Source: Linnemannia hyalina (lineage: Eukaryota > Mortierellomycota > Mortierellomycetes > Mortierellales > Mortierellaceae). Taken from it: DNA of 64,000 nucleotides. The DNA lies in the NCBI GenBank assembly GCA_019671135.1, contig JAHRHY010000002.1, positions 1,054,001-1,118,000 of the forward strand. The letters are read 5' to 3'. Both the position numbers and the translations under genes were made by a program. The notes beneath the pieces were generated by a model. That model worked only from the letters and a program-made list of their open reading frames with translations. It searched no databases and was not told where the DNA came from. Below are positions 47,988-59,921 of this stretch, in pieces (the stretch's first letter is position 1; the number at the start of each line of letters is the position of its first letter).

Positions 47988-49821
47988 ATGCAGCGGCAGC
48001 GCATGGGACCATCAACAACTGCCGTCACCACACTCATCCCTCTCACTCTCTTACTCCTCTTTCCCTCATTACTCCTCCCAACTTTTACCCTCGCATGGTC
48101 TCCCAACGCCTACTGCTGTGCAGCCTTTGCCACCTTTAACGAGAAAATCTTTTACGTCGAAGGAGGTGGCGCCTCCCAAGGAACAGGCCTTCCTCGGTTC
48201 TTCTCGTTGGACCTCACCATCTCTGGCTGGAAGACCTCCGATCCCCCCTACGTACCCCTTTCGGGGGGGCAGTGGTTTCGCCGTCGCCCCCTCAGCAGCC
48301 TATCACTCCATGACCGTCTCTCCAGACGGACAGCGACTGACCTTTTGGGTTCAGCAGAACCGGACCATCTTTACCTACGACGTCCCATCGGCGCTCTGGC
48401 TCACAGAGCGACCACTCCCAGAAATCACCTCCAAGTACCGCAAGGAAATCTTGCAGTCTGCTACAGATCCGTCCACAGGGTTAATATACTCTCCAAGCGG
48501 GTCTGCCAATGGAACCAGCATGTTTGTGTACAATCCTACAACCAACTCTCCTACGTACCTGACTATGCCAGCACAGTCTGTCATCAATGGCACTATCAGC
48601 GGATACTCGTTCCAGTGGTGTGCTCACAGGAAGAGTATGCTTCTTTACGGCGGTGACGATGCAGACCCCGACCGTGATAATAAACCGGTCAAATACAGCA
48701 ACCCTTACCTGATCGAGTACTCATCCCTGACCAACAATTGGGCCCGTCTGGTAAGCTCACTCTTTTAAGACCGCCCGATTGTCAAAGATCTCGCTCCAAG
48801 CAAAAATTAACCAGTGTTGCCTGTGTCTCTCTTGTGTGGTTTAGACAACGTCAGGACCATCGCCCGGACCCGTCATTTACCACTGCATGGCATCAGGTGC
48901 GCAAGAAACCCCATTCATTTTCCTTTACTCTGCTGGCTGCAAACAAACCTTTCTTCGCACTTGTAACTGACACAAACACGCTTACTTTACCCCTGATAGC
49001 ATATGGTGGGAAGATGGTCGTATTTGGTGGCGAGCTCTATCTGGAGCATCCTCGAGGCTCTATCGTTATCTTGGATGTCCCGACTCTGACCTGGACGCAA
49101 GGTCCCGATATTGATAACCCTCTGAGCCGTTCAAGTGCTGCCTGCACTGTCGCCGGTGATAACTTTGTTGTCTGGGGTGGTAAGCGCGGGTTGAATCTAT
49201 GAAGAGGAGCGGTAGTTTATGTTTTACAATAGAGTAGAGCATGGTAACCGACGATTTGCATGCATAGGTAAAACGAGGCGGATATGCTGGACTCGACAGT
49301 TATTTTCAACATCAAAGATAACGTTTGGACAGACACTTTCGTCCTTCATGGCAACAACACTGGTGCAATCATCGGAGGAGTTGCCGCTGCTCTTGTGGTA
49401 CTTGGCCTTGTAGGTGTAGTTATCCACCGACGGCGAAACACGAAAGGACGGGAAAAGGAGTACCGACTCAAACAGCCACCCTCGGAACCAGACGAGCACA
49501 ACCCTCAGGCCATTACACTAGAATCGCTCAAGTACTCACCGGAACCCAGACATCCAGAGTATATCACCCCACAGGTTCAAAACGACTTATTCTACCTACA
49601 GAACAATGCAACACGAGAAAACAACAACCCCCAGTTTGGCCTTCGATTGCTTTACGAGGCAATACCTGCTTCAGAGCAACCGAGGGGTCCTCAGTTTCGG
49701 ATGGGTGCGCCTCAGGAGGATGCGTATGTGCGGCATAGTCAACCACAGAACTATAATGTTAACCAAAGGATGGTGGTTGTCAGTCCACAGGCACAGGCAC
49801 AGGCACGGATGATACAGTTGC

Positions 49822-49880
<59 letters not shown>

Positions 49881-50018
49881 AAATTGCTGCAACTTCAGCA
49901 ATATCAACCATTGTCTCTTGCAGCAAAACAACAGCTATACTTGGATGAACTCGATCGGTTGAGGATAGAGTACCAACGATTAGAGAATCTCAATAACGCG
50001 AATACTAGACACATGTAA
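47988..50018 (+). CDS. KEL-A: secreted kelch-propeller, single-pass membrane protein with apparent frameshifts
   Basis: Proposed exons 47988-48750, 48845-48896, 49000-49179 and 49268-50018. A signal sequence (LIPLTLLLLFPSLLLPTFTLA) is followed by CCAAFATFNEKIFYVEGG, kelch blades (CMASGAYGGKMVVFGGEL; ACTVAGDNFVVWGG), a TM segment (GAIIGGVAAALVVLGLVGVV) and a tail with a 20-codon CAA (Gln) run and the C-terminal LYLDELDRLRIEYQRLE. Compared with KEL-B, -C and -D the frame breaks twice: at a run of seven G (48264-48270), where the upstream and downstream frames both look coding, and at AAAA (49270-49273) just after the last acceptor. Either this copy is a recent pseudogene or the assembly has homopolymer errors. 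It also has one extra intron (48897-48999) that its paralogues lack. Confidence 0.7.
49821..49880 (+). repeat. (CAA)20 trinucleotide repeat encoding polyglutamine
   Basis: Twenty uninterrupted CAA codons lie in the cytoplasmic tail of KEL-A, followed by an AAA. The purity suggests a young, length-variable repeat. Confidence 0.95.
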
Positions 50019-50423
50019 AAAATGCAAAAAAGGACGGCGTGTGTTTTTGCTGCTGTTTCCAAATGAGAGCTCTGCTTACAGAACTAAAAAGTCGACAAAG
50101 AGTGTGTCCAGATCGTCCAATTGTCCCAAAAGGCAATACGACCATGTGGCGGTGCGACGATGTGAGGCAGGGTTGCTTCCTTTGTTTGCGTTTGCAACAT
50201 TATTTTTTTTCGACCCTTTCCTCTCTCTCTCTCTTCTTCTTCTCCTCTAAGCCCACACCACCACTGCCTCATCTTCTTTCACCTTTACTCCACTCACTCT
50301 CTCTCTCACTCTCTTTTCTCATCTCTCTTCTCACAAGATCCCTCGCATGCAGTCATGACCTCCTCCACTTACTCCTCCACTTACTCCTCTCGCAGATCCA
50401 CCCCCTCCCACCGCCGTACCAAG
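50019..50423. promoter_or_regulatory. KEL-A/KEL-B spacer with CT-rich KEL-B leader
   Basis: Only 405 nt separate the two coding regions. The stretch 50208-50420 is almost pure pyrimidine and precedes the KEL-B signal peptide. An in-frame ATG at 50355 exists upstream, but it would add a Ser/Thr-rich non-signal head, so it was not chosen. Confidence 0.5.
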
Positions 50424-52280
50424 ATGTCGCCCTTCCATACCACCCTCCTAATCTCCCTCGCTGTAGCATCACTCTCCACCCTACACCTAACACCCCTCGT
50501 CTCCGCTCAGATCCCTGTCCCCCTCTGCTGTATGGCCTACGCAACAACTCACGACCAAAAGACCTTTTTCATCCAAGGCGGGGCTGGCGCTCATAGCCAC
50601 GAGAATAATCAATTCTTTTCTCTCGACCTTTCACAACCTTGGAACACTACCGTGCCGCCCTGGAAACCGCTTTCGGTCGGTGCGGGGAATTCAGGTTCTT
50701 CACCTGTTGATGAAGGATTGGCGATGGCAATTTCGAAGGACGATACCAAGTTGATGGAGTGGGGGATGCGGACTGGGCTAGCCACGTATGACATCGGCAC
50801 GGGTGTTTGGGCAGGCAAGGGAGTTGCGGCAGGGGTGAGGATAGGGTTCTTTGGGTACCATGCTGCGACGGACCCTAACACGGGGTTGGTGTATATCCCG
50901 AGTGCGATGAACAACTTCACGAGGATGATGGTGTACAACTTTGTGACGGGAGCTACGACTTCGACGCCTATGCCTTCGGTCAAGTTGTTGAAATTGCCAG
51001 TGGGACAGTATGCATGGGCATGGAATGGGGTCAGACAGAGTATGTTGCTCCATGGAGGTGCCAACTATCGGAATATAACGAAGCCCTTTGCCAACCCCAA
51101 CCTTCTCGAGTTCTTGCCCACCACATCCAAATGGCGGAGATTAGTACGTCCCTTCTTTTGAAAATATTTTGTGCAACTGTTGCAGCTGTCCTTCTGCATC
51201 TGACTAATGCCTGTTTTGCTTTCAAATAGACGACAAAGGGTCAGCGACCACCTACATTGACGGAGCACTGTATGGTTGCGGCTCAAGGAGGCAGCAAGAT
51301 GGTGCTGTACGGAGGAACACTCGTCGACGTCAATAGTACACTTCAGGGAGATGTTTATATTCTCGACATCGCCACACTGACCTGGACTAAGGGTCCTCCG
51401 CCACCAGGCAACTCTCAGTTCCGTCGAAACATGGCGTGCACAGCCGCTGGAAACAACTTTGTCGTCTGGGGAGGTACATTCTCCCCCCCTTTTTTTTGGC
51501 CTATTGTATGACTCCTTGTGATATTATTATTTACTGACACGAATTTTGTGTCCTTGGGCTTGAATAGGACAATCGTTTAATTACACATTCTTGGACACTG
51601 CAGTGTTTGATCTCAGGAGCAACCAGTGGACAAATCAGTTCTTGCTGGATACACCAACACCCATATCCACCACTCCAGTAGAGAGCCCCACACCCACCAA
51701 TACCGGCGACGACAACACCAACAGTGAAAACAGTACCAGCAACGCTCATAGGAGGACAATCTCCATCATTGCCGGCGTAGCATCATCTCTTGGCCTTTTA
51801 TTCCTCGGCGCATGTATTTTCATCTGTCTCCGCAGACGCAGGCATAACAACGGCGGCACGGGTTTCAGTCGGATCCAGAACGTCAACATGAACAACAAAC
51901 CCAATCGTGCATCCAAGCGCCTGAGCAACCGCGGAGGAGGACCTGCTACTGGCAACCCACCCAGAGACCCACACGAAGTCATGAGTCTCCAACACCAACT
52001 TTTCGAACAGGAACGGAGGTCTCAAGAAAAGAGCATCTCGAGATCCAACAGTGAGAAATCGGATACTGTCCAGTTGTTGTCGCCCACCACGACAGATCAC
52101 TCTGGTACCCTTGTCGGGTCGGGTGGAGGAGGAGGGAGAAGGGAGTCGAAGGAGGAGTGGATGAGGAGACAGAGGGCGGAGGTGGATCAGGAACGGCAAG
52201 CGTTAGCGGAGATTCAGTTGCAGCAGTTGGAGTATCAGAGGCAGCTGGATGCCCTCAGGTCTGAGGCTTATACCCGGTAG
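50424..52280 (+). CDS. KEL-B: secreted kelch-propeller, single-pass membrane protein
   Basis: Three exons (50424-51143, 51230-51473, 51568-52280) give 558 residues. A signal peptide (SPFHTTLLISLAVASLSTLH) precedes a roughly 370-residue ectodomain with kelch blades (MAYATTHDQKTFFIQGG; CMVAAQGGSKMVLYGG; ACTAAGNNFVVWGG). A Ser/Thr/Pro stalk (residues about 390-425) leads to a TM helix (ISIIAGVASSLGLLFLGAC), a basic stop-transfer (RRRRHNN), and a 150-residue tail with RDPHEV, Ser-rich and Gly-rich stretches, and a charged Gln/Leu helix at the C-terminus. The kelch ectodomain with receptor-like topology suggests a surface sensor or adhesin; no catalytic domain is visible in the tail. Start chosen for the signal peptide. 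Confidence 0.88.
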
Positions 52281-52556
52281 TCCTCTATTGATGCTAGTGA
52301 AAGTGGTGCGTAATAGAGCTAGCATTCTCTCCATAATACATATTGTAATGAAAACCACAAGGTTCATTGTCAACCCATCCCTCTTCTACTCCTCTTTCTG
52401 AGGCTGAGCCTGGATCTTGGTTCATGGGAATGGAAAAGAGACCACAAACTGAGCAAGCAGCTTTATTCAAGATCTCTCTTTAAAAAAACCCGTTAAAAGA
52501 GGTGTCATACCCCCACAACCTGGTACTCCTCAAAATAACCTCTATCTCGCCCCCTA
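52281..52556. other. Convergent spacer between KEL-B and FMO-F
   Basis: The stop codons of KEL-B (+) and FMO-F (-) face each other across 276 nt. Nothing else is visible. Confidence 0.6.
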
Positions 52557-54478
52557 TCAGCGCTTTCCGAAATGTCCGGAACCACCACCCCGCTCCTCCT
52601 TTTTGCTCTCGGGCTTCTTCAAGAATCCAACAGAAGGAGTATATCGCGATGCAGCACCCAATTGCAGCCTCCACAACCAATCTGGCAAATGTCCAAATAT
52701 AAACCTCGCCACCGCGCCTGAGAAGCCCTTGGACATGATCTTGGTACCGATTTGACTGGATTTGTAGGAAGCTTGGACGGCGGGCATGCGCTCGTCTTGA
52801 TAGGCTTTGAACATGTTCGTAATGGAGGAGTTCGATATGGAAGGGAGGGTGTAGATGAGGTTGGCGAGGATGACCGCGTCCTGTATTGTGTTCACCGCGC
52901 CTGTGGATAGTGAAGAGAACGTGAGAATGTGTTAGTTTTTTTCTGGTTGATTTGCTTGTTGGAGAATGGACAATGGTGTGTGTTGCCCAATTGAACTCAC
53001 CTTGCCCAGCAGCGGGATGTAACTTATGGCAAGCTACAGAATGAATTAGGGTTGTAATGGGCATAGGTTAATATCGAGTATCGATCCACGAGCAGCACAA
53101 GAAGAACGTGGAAGGAAGGTTTTTACCATCGCCTAGGAGGACAGTGCGCCCAGCCGACCAAGTCGTGAAAATCTTTTCCTCCAACTTGACCTTTGAAATC
53201 AATTCCTTGTCCGTCCTGTCAAAAAGTTCTCCGATCGTCAGCGTCGTGTTGCTGTTGTCTCCACCATCCTCGCCCGCCCGAACAATGGGGAGAACAACGT
53301 TACGGGTCTTGTCGCACATGACTGTCGTAGTATGGGGGTTGCTCCATTCAGTGCTTTCGTTTGTCTTGAACTGCTGTTCCGTGGATGCTTTGGACGTGGA
53401 TTTTTCGAGGCGGTGCAGAATCATCCATGCAAAAGTATTTTGTTTTGTCGTGAACACCGCGACCTATTCATGAGCAGCAAGAAAAAAGAAGCGTGTCAGA
53501 CACGAGGTATCTTTTCATCTCTCTCTCTTTCTCTCTCATACCTCATAGTTGAAAAAAAACAAAGTGAAAGTACACTTACAGAGTAAGGCTGATCGTGTGC
53601 AAGTGTCAAAAAATACCGACTATGCTCCTCCTTCAAGACCGGGAACTCTTCCGGATCCAGCGATCGTGTCTGTCCAACAAGACAAGAACAACTAAAAGGC
53701 AAATCCTTCTGATCCGTCTTTGGCAACCGACCTTGTTGCTTCAATGTCTCATACATCCTTTGCCTAACAGTACTGTAAGCACCATCAGCGCCAACAAGGA
53801 TATCACCCTCAAACATCCGGTTGTCTGCGGTCTGGACCATAACCTTGCTTTCCATTTCCAAAATGTTGGTGACTCGCCTTCCAAAGAGGATCTTGGTGGC
53901 GGGAATCTGCTTTTGAAGGAGGTTGTAGAACATGGGTCTTGAGACTATGTAGCCTGGGTATCCCGTACTAATGGACATACATGAATGGTATCGATGGTGA
54001 GAATTTAGCTTTGGTATTTTTTTTTCTTTTCGTTGCAGACATAGGGGGTGAGAAAAAAATTAAGAAGATATCTTACATGGCCTCCATGGCGGAGTAGTCA
54101 AGAGTGGAGAAGGGTCCTTCTGACTCACGGTTCGTAGAGAACGTCGACAGCTCCTTGGAGATTGCAATAAACTCGTCCAAGATTTCGAGTTGGGCGAACA
54201 AAGTCAACATTGGTGCCATAATGAACATCGCCGACTCTATTGTGAACAAAAAAAAAAGAAAAAGAGACGGTACATATGCGAGTAAGTTCCTACTGCCGGC
54301 ACGTTGTACTACTCCGCATGGCAAAGGTAGATCATCACTCACCTAGAGGCTTCACAGTAGTTGCACGCTCGAATATGGTGTAGGGAATGTTGGCTTTCTC
54401 GAGGAGAGCTCCGAGAAAAAGCCCTCCAAGCCCTGCTCCCACAATGAGTACGTGTGGTCTCTCGTTGGTTGTTGTCAT
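52557..54478 (-). CDS. FMO-F: FAD-dependent monooxygenase, inverted copy
   Basis: Six exons (54478-54343, 54236-54077, 53967-53580, 53463-53127, 53033-53001, 52900-52557) give 465 residues. It starts MTTTNERPHVLIVGAGLGGL, so the N-terminus is 13 residues shorter than in the plus-strand array. The DG motif is GADGAYSTVRQ and the GD motif GDACHKLHPAAGQGAVNTIQDA. Exon 5 is 33 nt and encodes most of the GD motif; its downstream intron interrupts the Gly after GQ, unlike the intron in FMO-B/E that follows CHK. The intron near the C-terminus of the plus-strand genes (after SK/DK) is missing. Where the others have W-x-TFTT it has VAVFTT, and the DSFRNSEWGPEAA block is weakly conserved. It forms a pair with FMO-G; substrate unknown. 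Confidence 0.88.
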
Positions 54479-55084
54479 GGTTGATTTGAAGTTTTTCGTT
54501 GTTTTTTTTTGTGTGAATGGAAGAGAACGAGTGAGGAACGCAAGAAAGAAACAAAGAAGGAAAGAAGAAAGAGATAAAGGAATTGGCGCCAAAAGAGAGC
54601 GAAAGGTGCATCCGTATTCATCTGATTAACCGGTAATGCGATCCATTAGTGCGATTCACAATGGATGAAAAGAGAGGATTACAATGGCACCATGTCCCCG
54701 TATATTGAGCTCGTTTTTATTATTACGCACTGCAATGTATGATATTCAAATCCAGCAAAGGGTATTCTGTCCACAGGCACAAAAACCTTATGTACCTTCT
54801 TTCCTTTCCCATCAGTCCTGTCTCACACATGACAACGAAGGTAAGAGAGCGAGTAGGAAGGTGAGAACGTGGTACTTGTATCGCATGGTAAGTGGTTACG
54901 ATCAGGAGCTATTTTTGTGACATGCATAGCATGGATGGTATGGTTTTTGCATGTATTCTTTGAACAACGAGGAAATCGACATGCACGGATACAAACCAAT
55001 ATAACTAGGAGGACGGAGTTGTGAGGTGGAATTGCATCTTTATTTCAGCACGATACCCTTATCAAAGGTACCGCATCAAAATTC
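54479..55084. other. Spacer between FMO-F and FMO-G
   Basis: Right of the FMO-F start the sense strand is CT-rich (about 54479-54600), the likely FMO-F promoter. The rest is spacer with no gene seen. Confidence 0.5.
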
Positions 55085-57008
55085 TCATGCTACTCCCGAT
55101 GGCTGCTGCAGTCTCTCAAACACAGCCTTGGCTTTCTCAGTACTCGGCGAGACGGCAGAAGGGATTGACCCAGTTGCCGGAATAACCTGGATGAACCCAA
55201 TTTGAGGACGGAATCGGACTGTCTTGCCAAGTAAGATCTTCCACAACCAGAACGGTGTATGAGTGACAAAAAACAATGCAATAGCTCCTCCGATGCCTCG
55301 GTCCATGATCTTGCTGAAAAGTTGACTGTTCTCGAATGACTCTTTGGCGGCTGGATGTCTCTCGGCGTGGTACTCTATGAAGATTTGTGTGATGTCCTGG
55401 GAGGTTGTTGTGGGCATGGCGTAGAGGAGGTTGGCTAATGCCACGGCGTCATGGAATGCATTGGCCGCTCCTGGAAATATAAAAAAAAACAAAGCAAGGA
55501 TAAGGTGAGTAACATCTTATACTACGTCCTGCGCATCCTTGTTACAGTGGAGAGAACATCGCTTACCTTGTCCGCCAGCAGGGTTCAATTTGTGGCAAGC
55601 TAAGAGGATGTGACAAAGTGAGAATTGGTTTGTCAAGGGTTCGAATAAAGGTCATACCACCATGATTCCATATTTCAAGAGTACACTTACAATCGCCCAG
55701 TAAGACAATGCGACCAGAGTACCAGGTGTCAAACACCTTTTCCTCCAACATGACCTTGGAGATCATATCCTTGGGCGTCAACTCATAAACATCGCCGAGG
55801 GTCATCGTCCCATCTCCAATAGGCACCGGGAACTCGGATGTCTCCTCGCACATTGCTTGAGCTGCAAATGGTCCCCACTCTTCCCTCTCGCTCGCATCCT
55901 GTCGCCTCTCTATAGCTGCCTTGCTCGATTTTGTCCCGAGGTAGTTCACTACCATGAACGCCAGTTTGTTGTCTGTTGTTGTGAAGGTCGCCCACTAGTT
56001 CATAATACAAACAAAAAGTACATTAACGTTGTCAGAATCATCTCAACAATCAAACAAACAAACAAACAAACAAACAGCCTGCTCAATCGAATAAACTTAC
56101 AGAGTAGGGTTTGTCATCGCTCATGACTGACAGGAACTGACACACAGGGTCCTTGAGCAGAGGAAACTCTTCAGGATCGAGCACCCTAGTCTGACCCACA
56201 AGACACGTACAGCTGAAGGGAAGGTCCTCTTGGTCCGACTTTGGTAGTTTGCCCTCGTTCTCCAATGCTTCGTACATATGTTGACGAACCGTGCTGTGAG
56301 CCCCATCGGCTCCGACCAAAACATCGCCTTCGTACGCGGCATTGTCGCCTGTCCTGACTGTAACCTTTTCGTCTGTTTCGGAAATACTGACCACTTTCTT
56401 GTCAAAGAGGATATTGCGTGGAGGAACCAGTTTGAGGATGAGTTCGTATAACACCGGACGTGCCACCACATAGAACCCATAGCCAGTCCTAGTGGTTGAT
56501 AAAGTAATGGTATGTGTGAACAAAAAAGCACAACCTTGTCATATCTCTGCAGCGCAGTAAAGCACTTTCACGACGACTTACTGCTCTTCCACAGGGGTGT
56601 AGTCGGTAGGCTTGAGTGCTTGTAAGGACTCGTTGTGCATCTTGATATGTGTCATGTACTTGCCAACAGCGCGCAGCTCATCATAGATACCGAGCTGCTG
56701 AAAGATGGCCAAAAGTACGGGTCCCACAGTCATAGCAGATCCTATGCATTAAAAATAGAATAGGTGTTGTAAGTAGTCTAACGGTCAACAGGGAAGGAGA
56801 GGGAGCAGTAGTGGGATGTTCTCATGTTGTCTATTGCCTATGGCTCTTGGGTAACCGTTGCTGCCAACCTACCCAAGGGTTTGACAGCGGCTGCTCGCTC
56901 GAGGATTGTGTATGGGACACCCTGTCTTTCGAGGAGGGCTCCGAGCATAAGGCCTCCCAGACCGGCGCCAACAATGAGCACGGTAGGTTTGCTGCGAGTG
57001 TCAGGCAT
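55085..57008 (-). CDS. FMO-G: FAD-dependent monooxygenase, inverted copy
   Basis: Six exons (57008-56873, 56741-56582, 56488-56101, 55994-55691, 55599-55567, 55470-55085) give 468 residues. The first three exons are the same lengths as in FMO-F (136, 160, 388 nt) and exon 5 is again 33 nt. Flavin motifs are intact: GAGLGGLMLG, GADGAHSTVRQ, and GDSCHKLNPAGGQGAANAFHDA. WATFTTTDNK and a REEWGPFAAQAMCEE block are closer to the plus-strand array than FMO-F is. The protein is probably soluble, with only a moderately hydrophobic segment near residue 410. A (CAAA) microsatellite (56051-56075) sits in intron 3. Its start lies 794 nt from the divergent KEL-C gene. Confidence 0.9.
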
Positions 57009-57802
57009 CGTTGTTGTGAAAAAGTGAGGTAGTCGTTGTCGAGTTGTGAGTCAATGCAAGTAAGGAATGTTGAATGGGAGATTCAAAGAAATCAGTGATG
57101 AAGGTTGATTGAGATGAACGAAGAAAAATAAATAGATGAGATTCAGAGGTGTGAGAAAATGAGAAAGGAAAGCGTGGCATTTGGAACCCGACTTGTTGCA
57201 GTACTGTTGTGCAACCTTCATCGCCGTGAACTAAAAGAAAAAGGAGAGAATGTCGTCGTTGAGCGTAGGAAACGCTCATGGGAGCATTTCACATATTTGG
57301 ATGAGAAAGTGACTACAGAAAGAGGAAGGCTGTTATATCGCTAGGATCAAGCAAAGGTAGCTGATTGATCACTATTGACAGCAACCTTATTAGTCTTGAT
57401 CCTCGCGACAGCACAGCAGTGTCTTATCCTGCCAGGAACCAGGAACCAATTCTAACAAATTAGTAATAAACGGACACCCAGATCGCGAATTAGCAATTAG
57501 TCTGCGAGGATTGTCGGGATAGATGTGGACAGCAGGGGCTGAGTGTGCCTTCAGAGAGGGAGGAGCGATGGGCTACGGACAATCTTGAGAACAACGTGTT
57601 CGTTAAGGTTAGGGGCGAAAGAGAAGCGATGATTTCCAGGTCGACAAGGGACGAGGCGTTTCTTTACTTTGCATTGACTGACCCTTTGCATTTTTTCCTT
57701 TTATCGCCTCCATTTCTTCACTCTTTAACCTTCTCGTCACCACATCAACTACTCATCGATCTCCTTTCGACAGATTCCAGCATCGGCATCGCACACATCC
57801 TA
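57009..57802. promoter_or_regulatory. Divergent intergenic region FMO-G / KEL-C
   Basis: FMO-G (-) and KEL-C (+) start away from each other here. The left edge is purine-rich on plus (pyrimidine-rich for FMO-G) and the right edge (57690-57780) is pyrimidine-rich for KEL-C. An open frame runs upstream of KEL-C from 57545 but lacks a signal peptide and was not taken as the start. Confidence 0.45.
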
Positions 57803-59391
57803 ATGCGGACATCACTCATTCTGTTAGCGACAATCGTCAACTTGCTCGCCTTTGCCTCAGCTCAGGCCCCAACTGTCTTATGTTGTATGGCTTACACGAC
57901 TGTCGATAAAACAACCTTGTATATCCAAGGAGGAACTGCACAACGAGGTTCCAACTACAACAACCAATTCTACTCGCTCGACCTCACGATCTCCGGCTGG
58001 AACGCCTCTAGTCCACCTTGGAAGGTCCTCCCCGTTGGTGCAGGGAACTACTCTGCTCCCTTTACTTACTATCACGCCATGACCGCCACCAAGGACAGCA
58101 AGAAGCTGATCGTATGGAGCACATTCACAGGACTCTCTACTTATGACTATGTAACGTCAGTCTGGACTAATAACACCCTGGGCCATCTCAACCCAGATGT
58201 ATTTGGTGGACAGATGTCATTAGCCCTCGATCCTACAACTGGACTCATCTATGTGCCTGGGAGAGTCAACATGGGAGCAGGGATGCTGGTCTATGACCCT
58301 GTTACGGCAAACACGGATGTCGTCCCAATGTACCCCGTCACGATGCTTTCGTTCCTGAACATGGGAAACAGTTTCGTGTGGAGCGAACTCCGAAAGTCGT
58401 TCCTTTACTTTGGCGGATTCAACCAAGTCGAGGATAGCACCGTGTTTAACCAGTACATGTTCGAGTATCAACCATCCACCTACAATTGGACGCTGATAGT
58501 AAGTGTGTCTTGTTTTTTTTGCCAAGAATGTGTGCGAAAGACGAGGGTATGGCTGTGATACTCACATACTCTCCTTTCACCCTTACGGCATTTTACCACC
58601 AGCCAACTGAAGGCGTTCAAGGACAACTTGCCTCGCATTGCATGGTTCCGGCCTACGATGGAACAAAGATGGTGGTGTTTGGGGGATGGAAACCTGTCAT
58701 TGGCGGTTCTGATCCAGTCTTAATTTACTCGAGTGCGCTATATATACTTGATGTCAAGACAATGAACTGGACCCTTCTTTCCGAAGGAGAAGTGAACGGT
58801 CGTCGCAACATGGCTTGTACAGTCGTCGGTGACAATTTTGTCGTTTGGGGAGGTATGTGTGCTGCAGAGTTGACAAGCTGAATGCAAAGTTAAAGGAAAT
58901 GGGGTGACTGACAACCTACTTCTCGTTTATCAAATGCCACACTAGGAGTCGACACAAAGGATCAATATGTGTCCACCCTAATCTACAACCTAAAGTCGAA
59001 CCAGTGGGTAGATCAGTATGTCTTCACAGCAGTCGACTCGAACAACAAGCTGGGAATCTTTATCGGAGTTGGAGTTGCCGCTGCCGTCTGCATTGGTGTA
59101 CTTCTTGGATGGATTGTATTCAAATGCAGAAAGAGCAGAGCAGCAAAGGTTCATACAAGGGAACCAGTTCATACGACGTACAACCAGGTGCCGAGCTGGA
59201 GTGCTTCCTCTCGAGACCCGCAAGACGTAAAGGCGGCGATGCAGTGGTCGCCAGACGAGCAATTGCCTAGAGACCCTCATTCGATGAGTTCCGCTGGAAG
59301 TTCACCTTGGCTGCATTCTCATACTCCAACTCAGGCATATGCGTACAGCAACCCAGTTGACCATCGTGGTAAGATGTCATCTTTCGGGTGA
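57803..59391 (+). CDS. KEL-C: secreted kelch-propeller, single-pass membrane protein
   Basis: Three exons (57803-58498, 58603-58852, 58946-59391) give 463 residues, the shortest of the four paralogues. The signal peptide is MRTSLILLATIVNLLAFASA. Ectodomain blades show MAYTTVDKTTLYIQGG, MTATKDSKKLIVWS, CMVPAYDGTKMVVFGG and ACTVVGDNFVVWGG, with several N-x-S/T sites. The TM helix is GIFIGVGVAAAVCIGVLLGWIV. The tail is only about 100 residues, keeps RDPQ and RDPH, and lacks both the Gln-rich part and the C-terminal LDxLRxEY helix found in KEL-A and -D. Both introns are at the same positions as in KEL-B and -D, one in the N-W-T-L-I strand and one in the Gly-Gly of the last blade. Confidence 0.88.
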
Positions 59392-59921
59392 ACAGTTTAT
59401 GAGATGAAGTGGTGGGAGCGACTTGGAGGACATTGAGTGCCAGGAAGGCAACCGGCCCACATGCTCCTCTATCTTTTTTTTTTTTTTTTGAGAGCAAAAA
59501 TGAAAAATAAAAAACAAACACATTTTGCATGCTATCGGACATGGGTCGGAGAGGATATTTTCCAGGGACAAGGGACACGACCATGCATGCACACAATTGG
59601 GCCGTAAAATAAAAAAAACAAAAGACAATGAGCGATGGGCGATGCGATCCAACGTGTGGGCGGAGGGATAGATCAACCACCCGCATTGGTCCACCTACTC
59701 TTGTTTTATCTTCTTTTGCTGTTGTCGTTATTATTGTTGTTGTTATTGTTGTTGTTATTGTTGGGCCTTCCGTTACTTTCTTGACCTTTTCACGCCTCCA
59801 TTTCTCTTCTTTCTTCACTCCTCTCAAGTTCTTTCCATCAACACCACACGCCTCTTTTCGCCTCATTCCTTCTCCAACCATTCGCATGCGACATCGGGAT
59901 GTCTTGAATCACCATCCTACC
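59392..59921. promoter_or_regulatory. KEL-C/KEL-D spacer and KEL-D leader
   Basis: Contains a T run (59476-59489), GTT/ATT trinucleotide repeats (59716-59762), and a C/T-rich leader up to the KEL-D start. No other gene is seen. Confidence 0.5.

Noticed and set aside
50355..50423. Upstream ATG as the KEL-B start
   Set aside because: It would bury the signal peptide behind 23 Ser/Thr/Arg-rich residues; the ATG at 50424 matches the paralogues.
57545..57802. Upstream start for KEL-C
   Set aside because: The extra 86 residues are polar then CT-driven and would precede a clear signal peptide at 57803.
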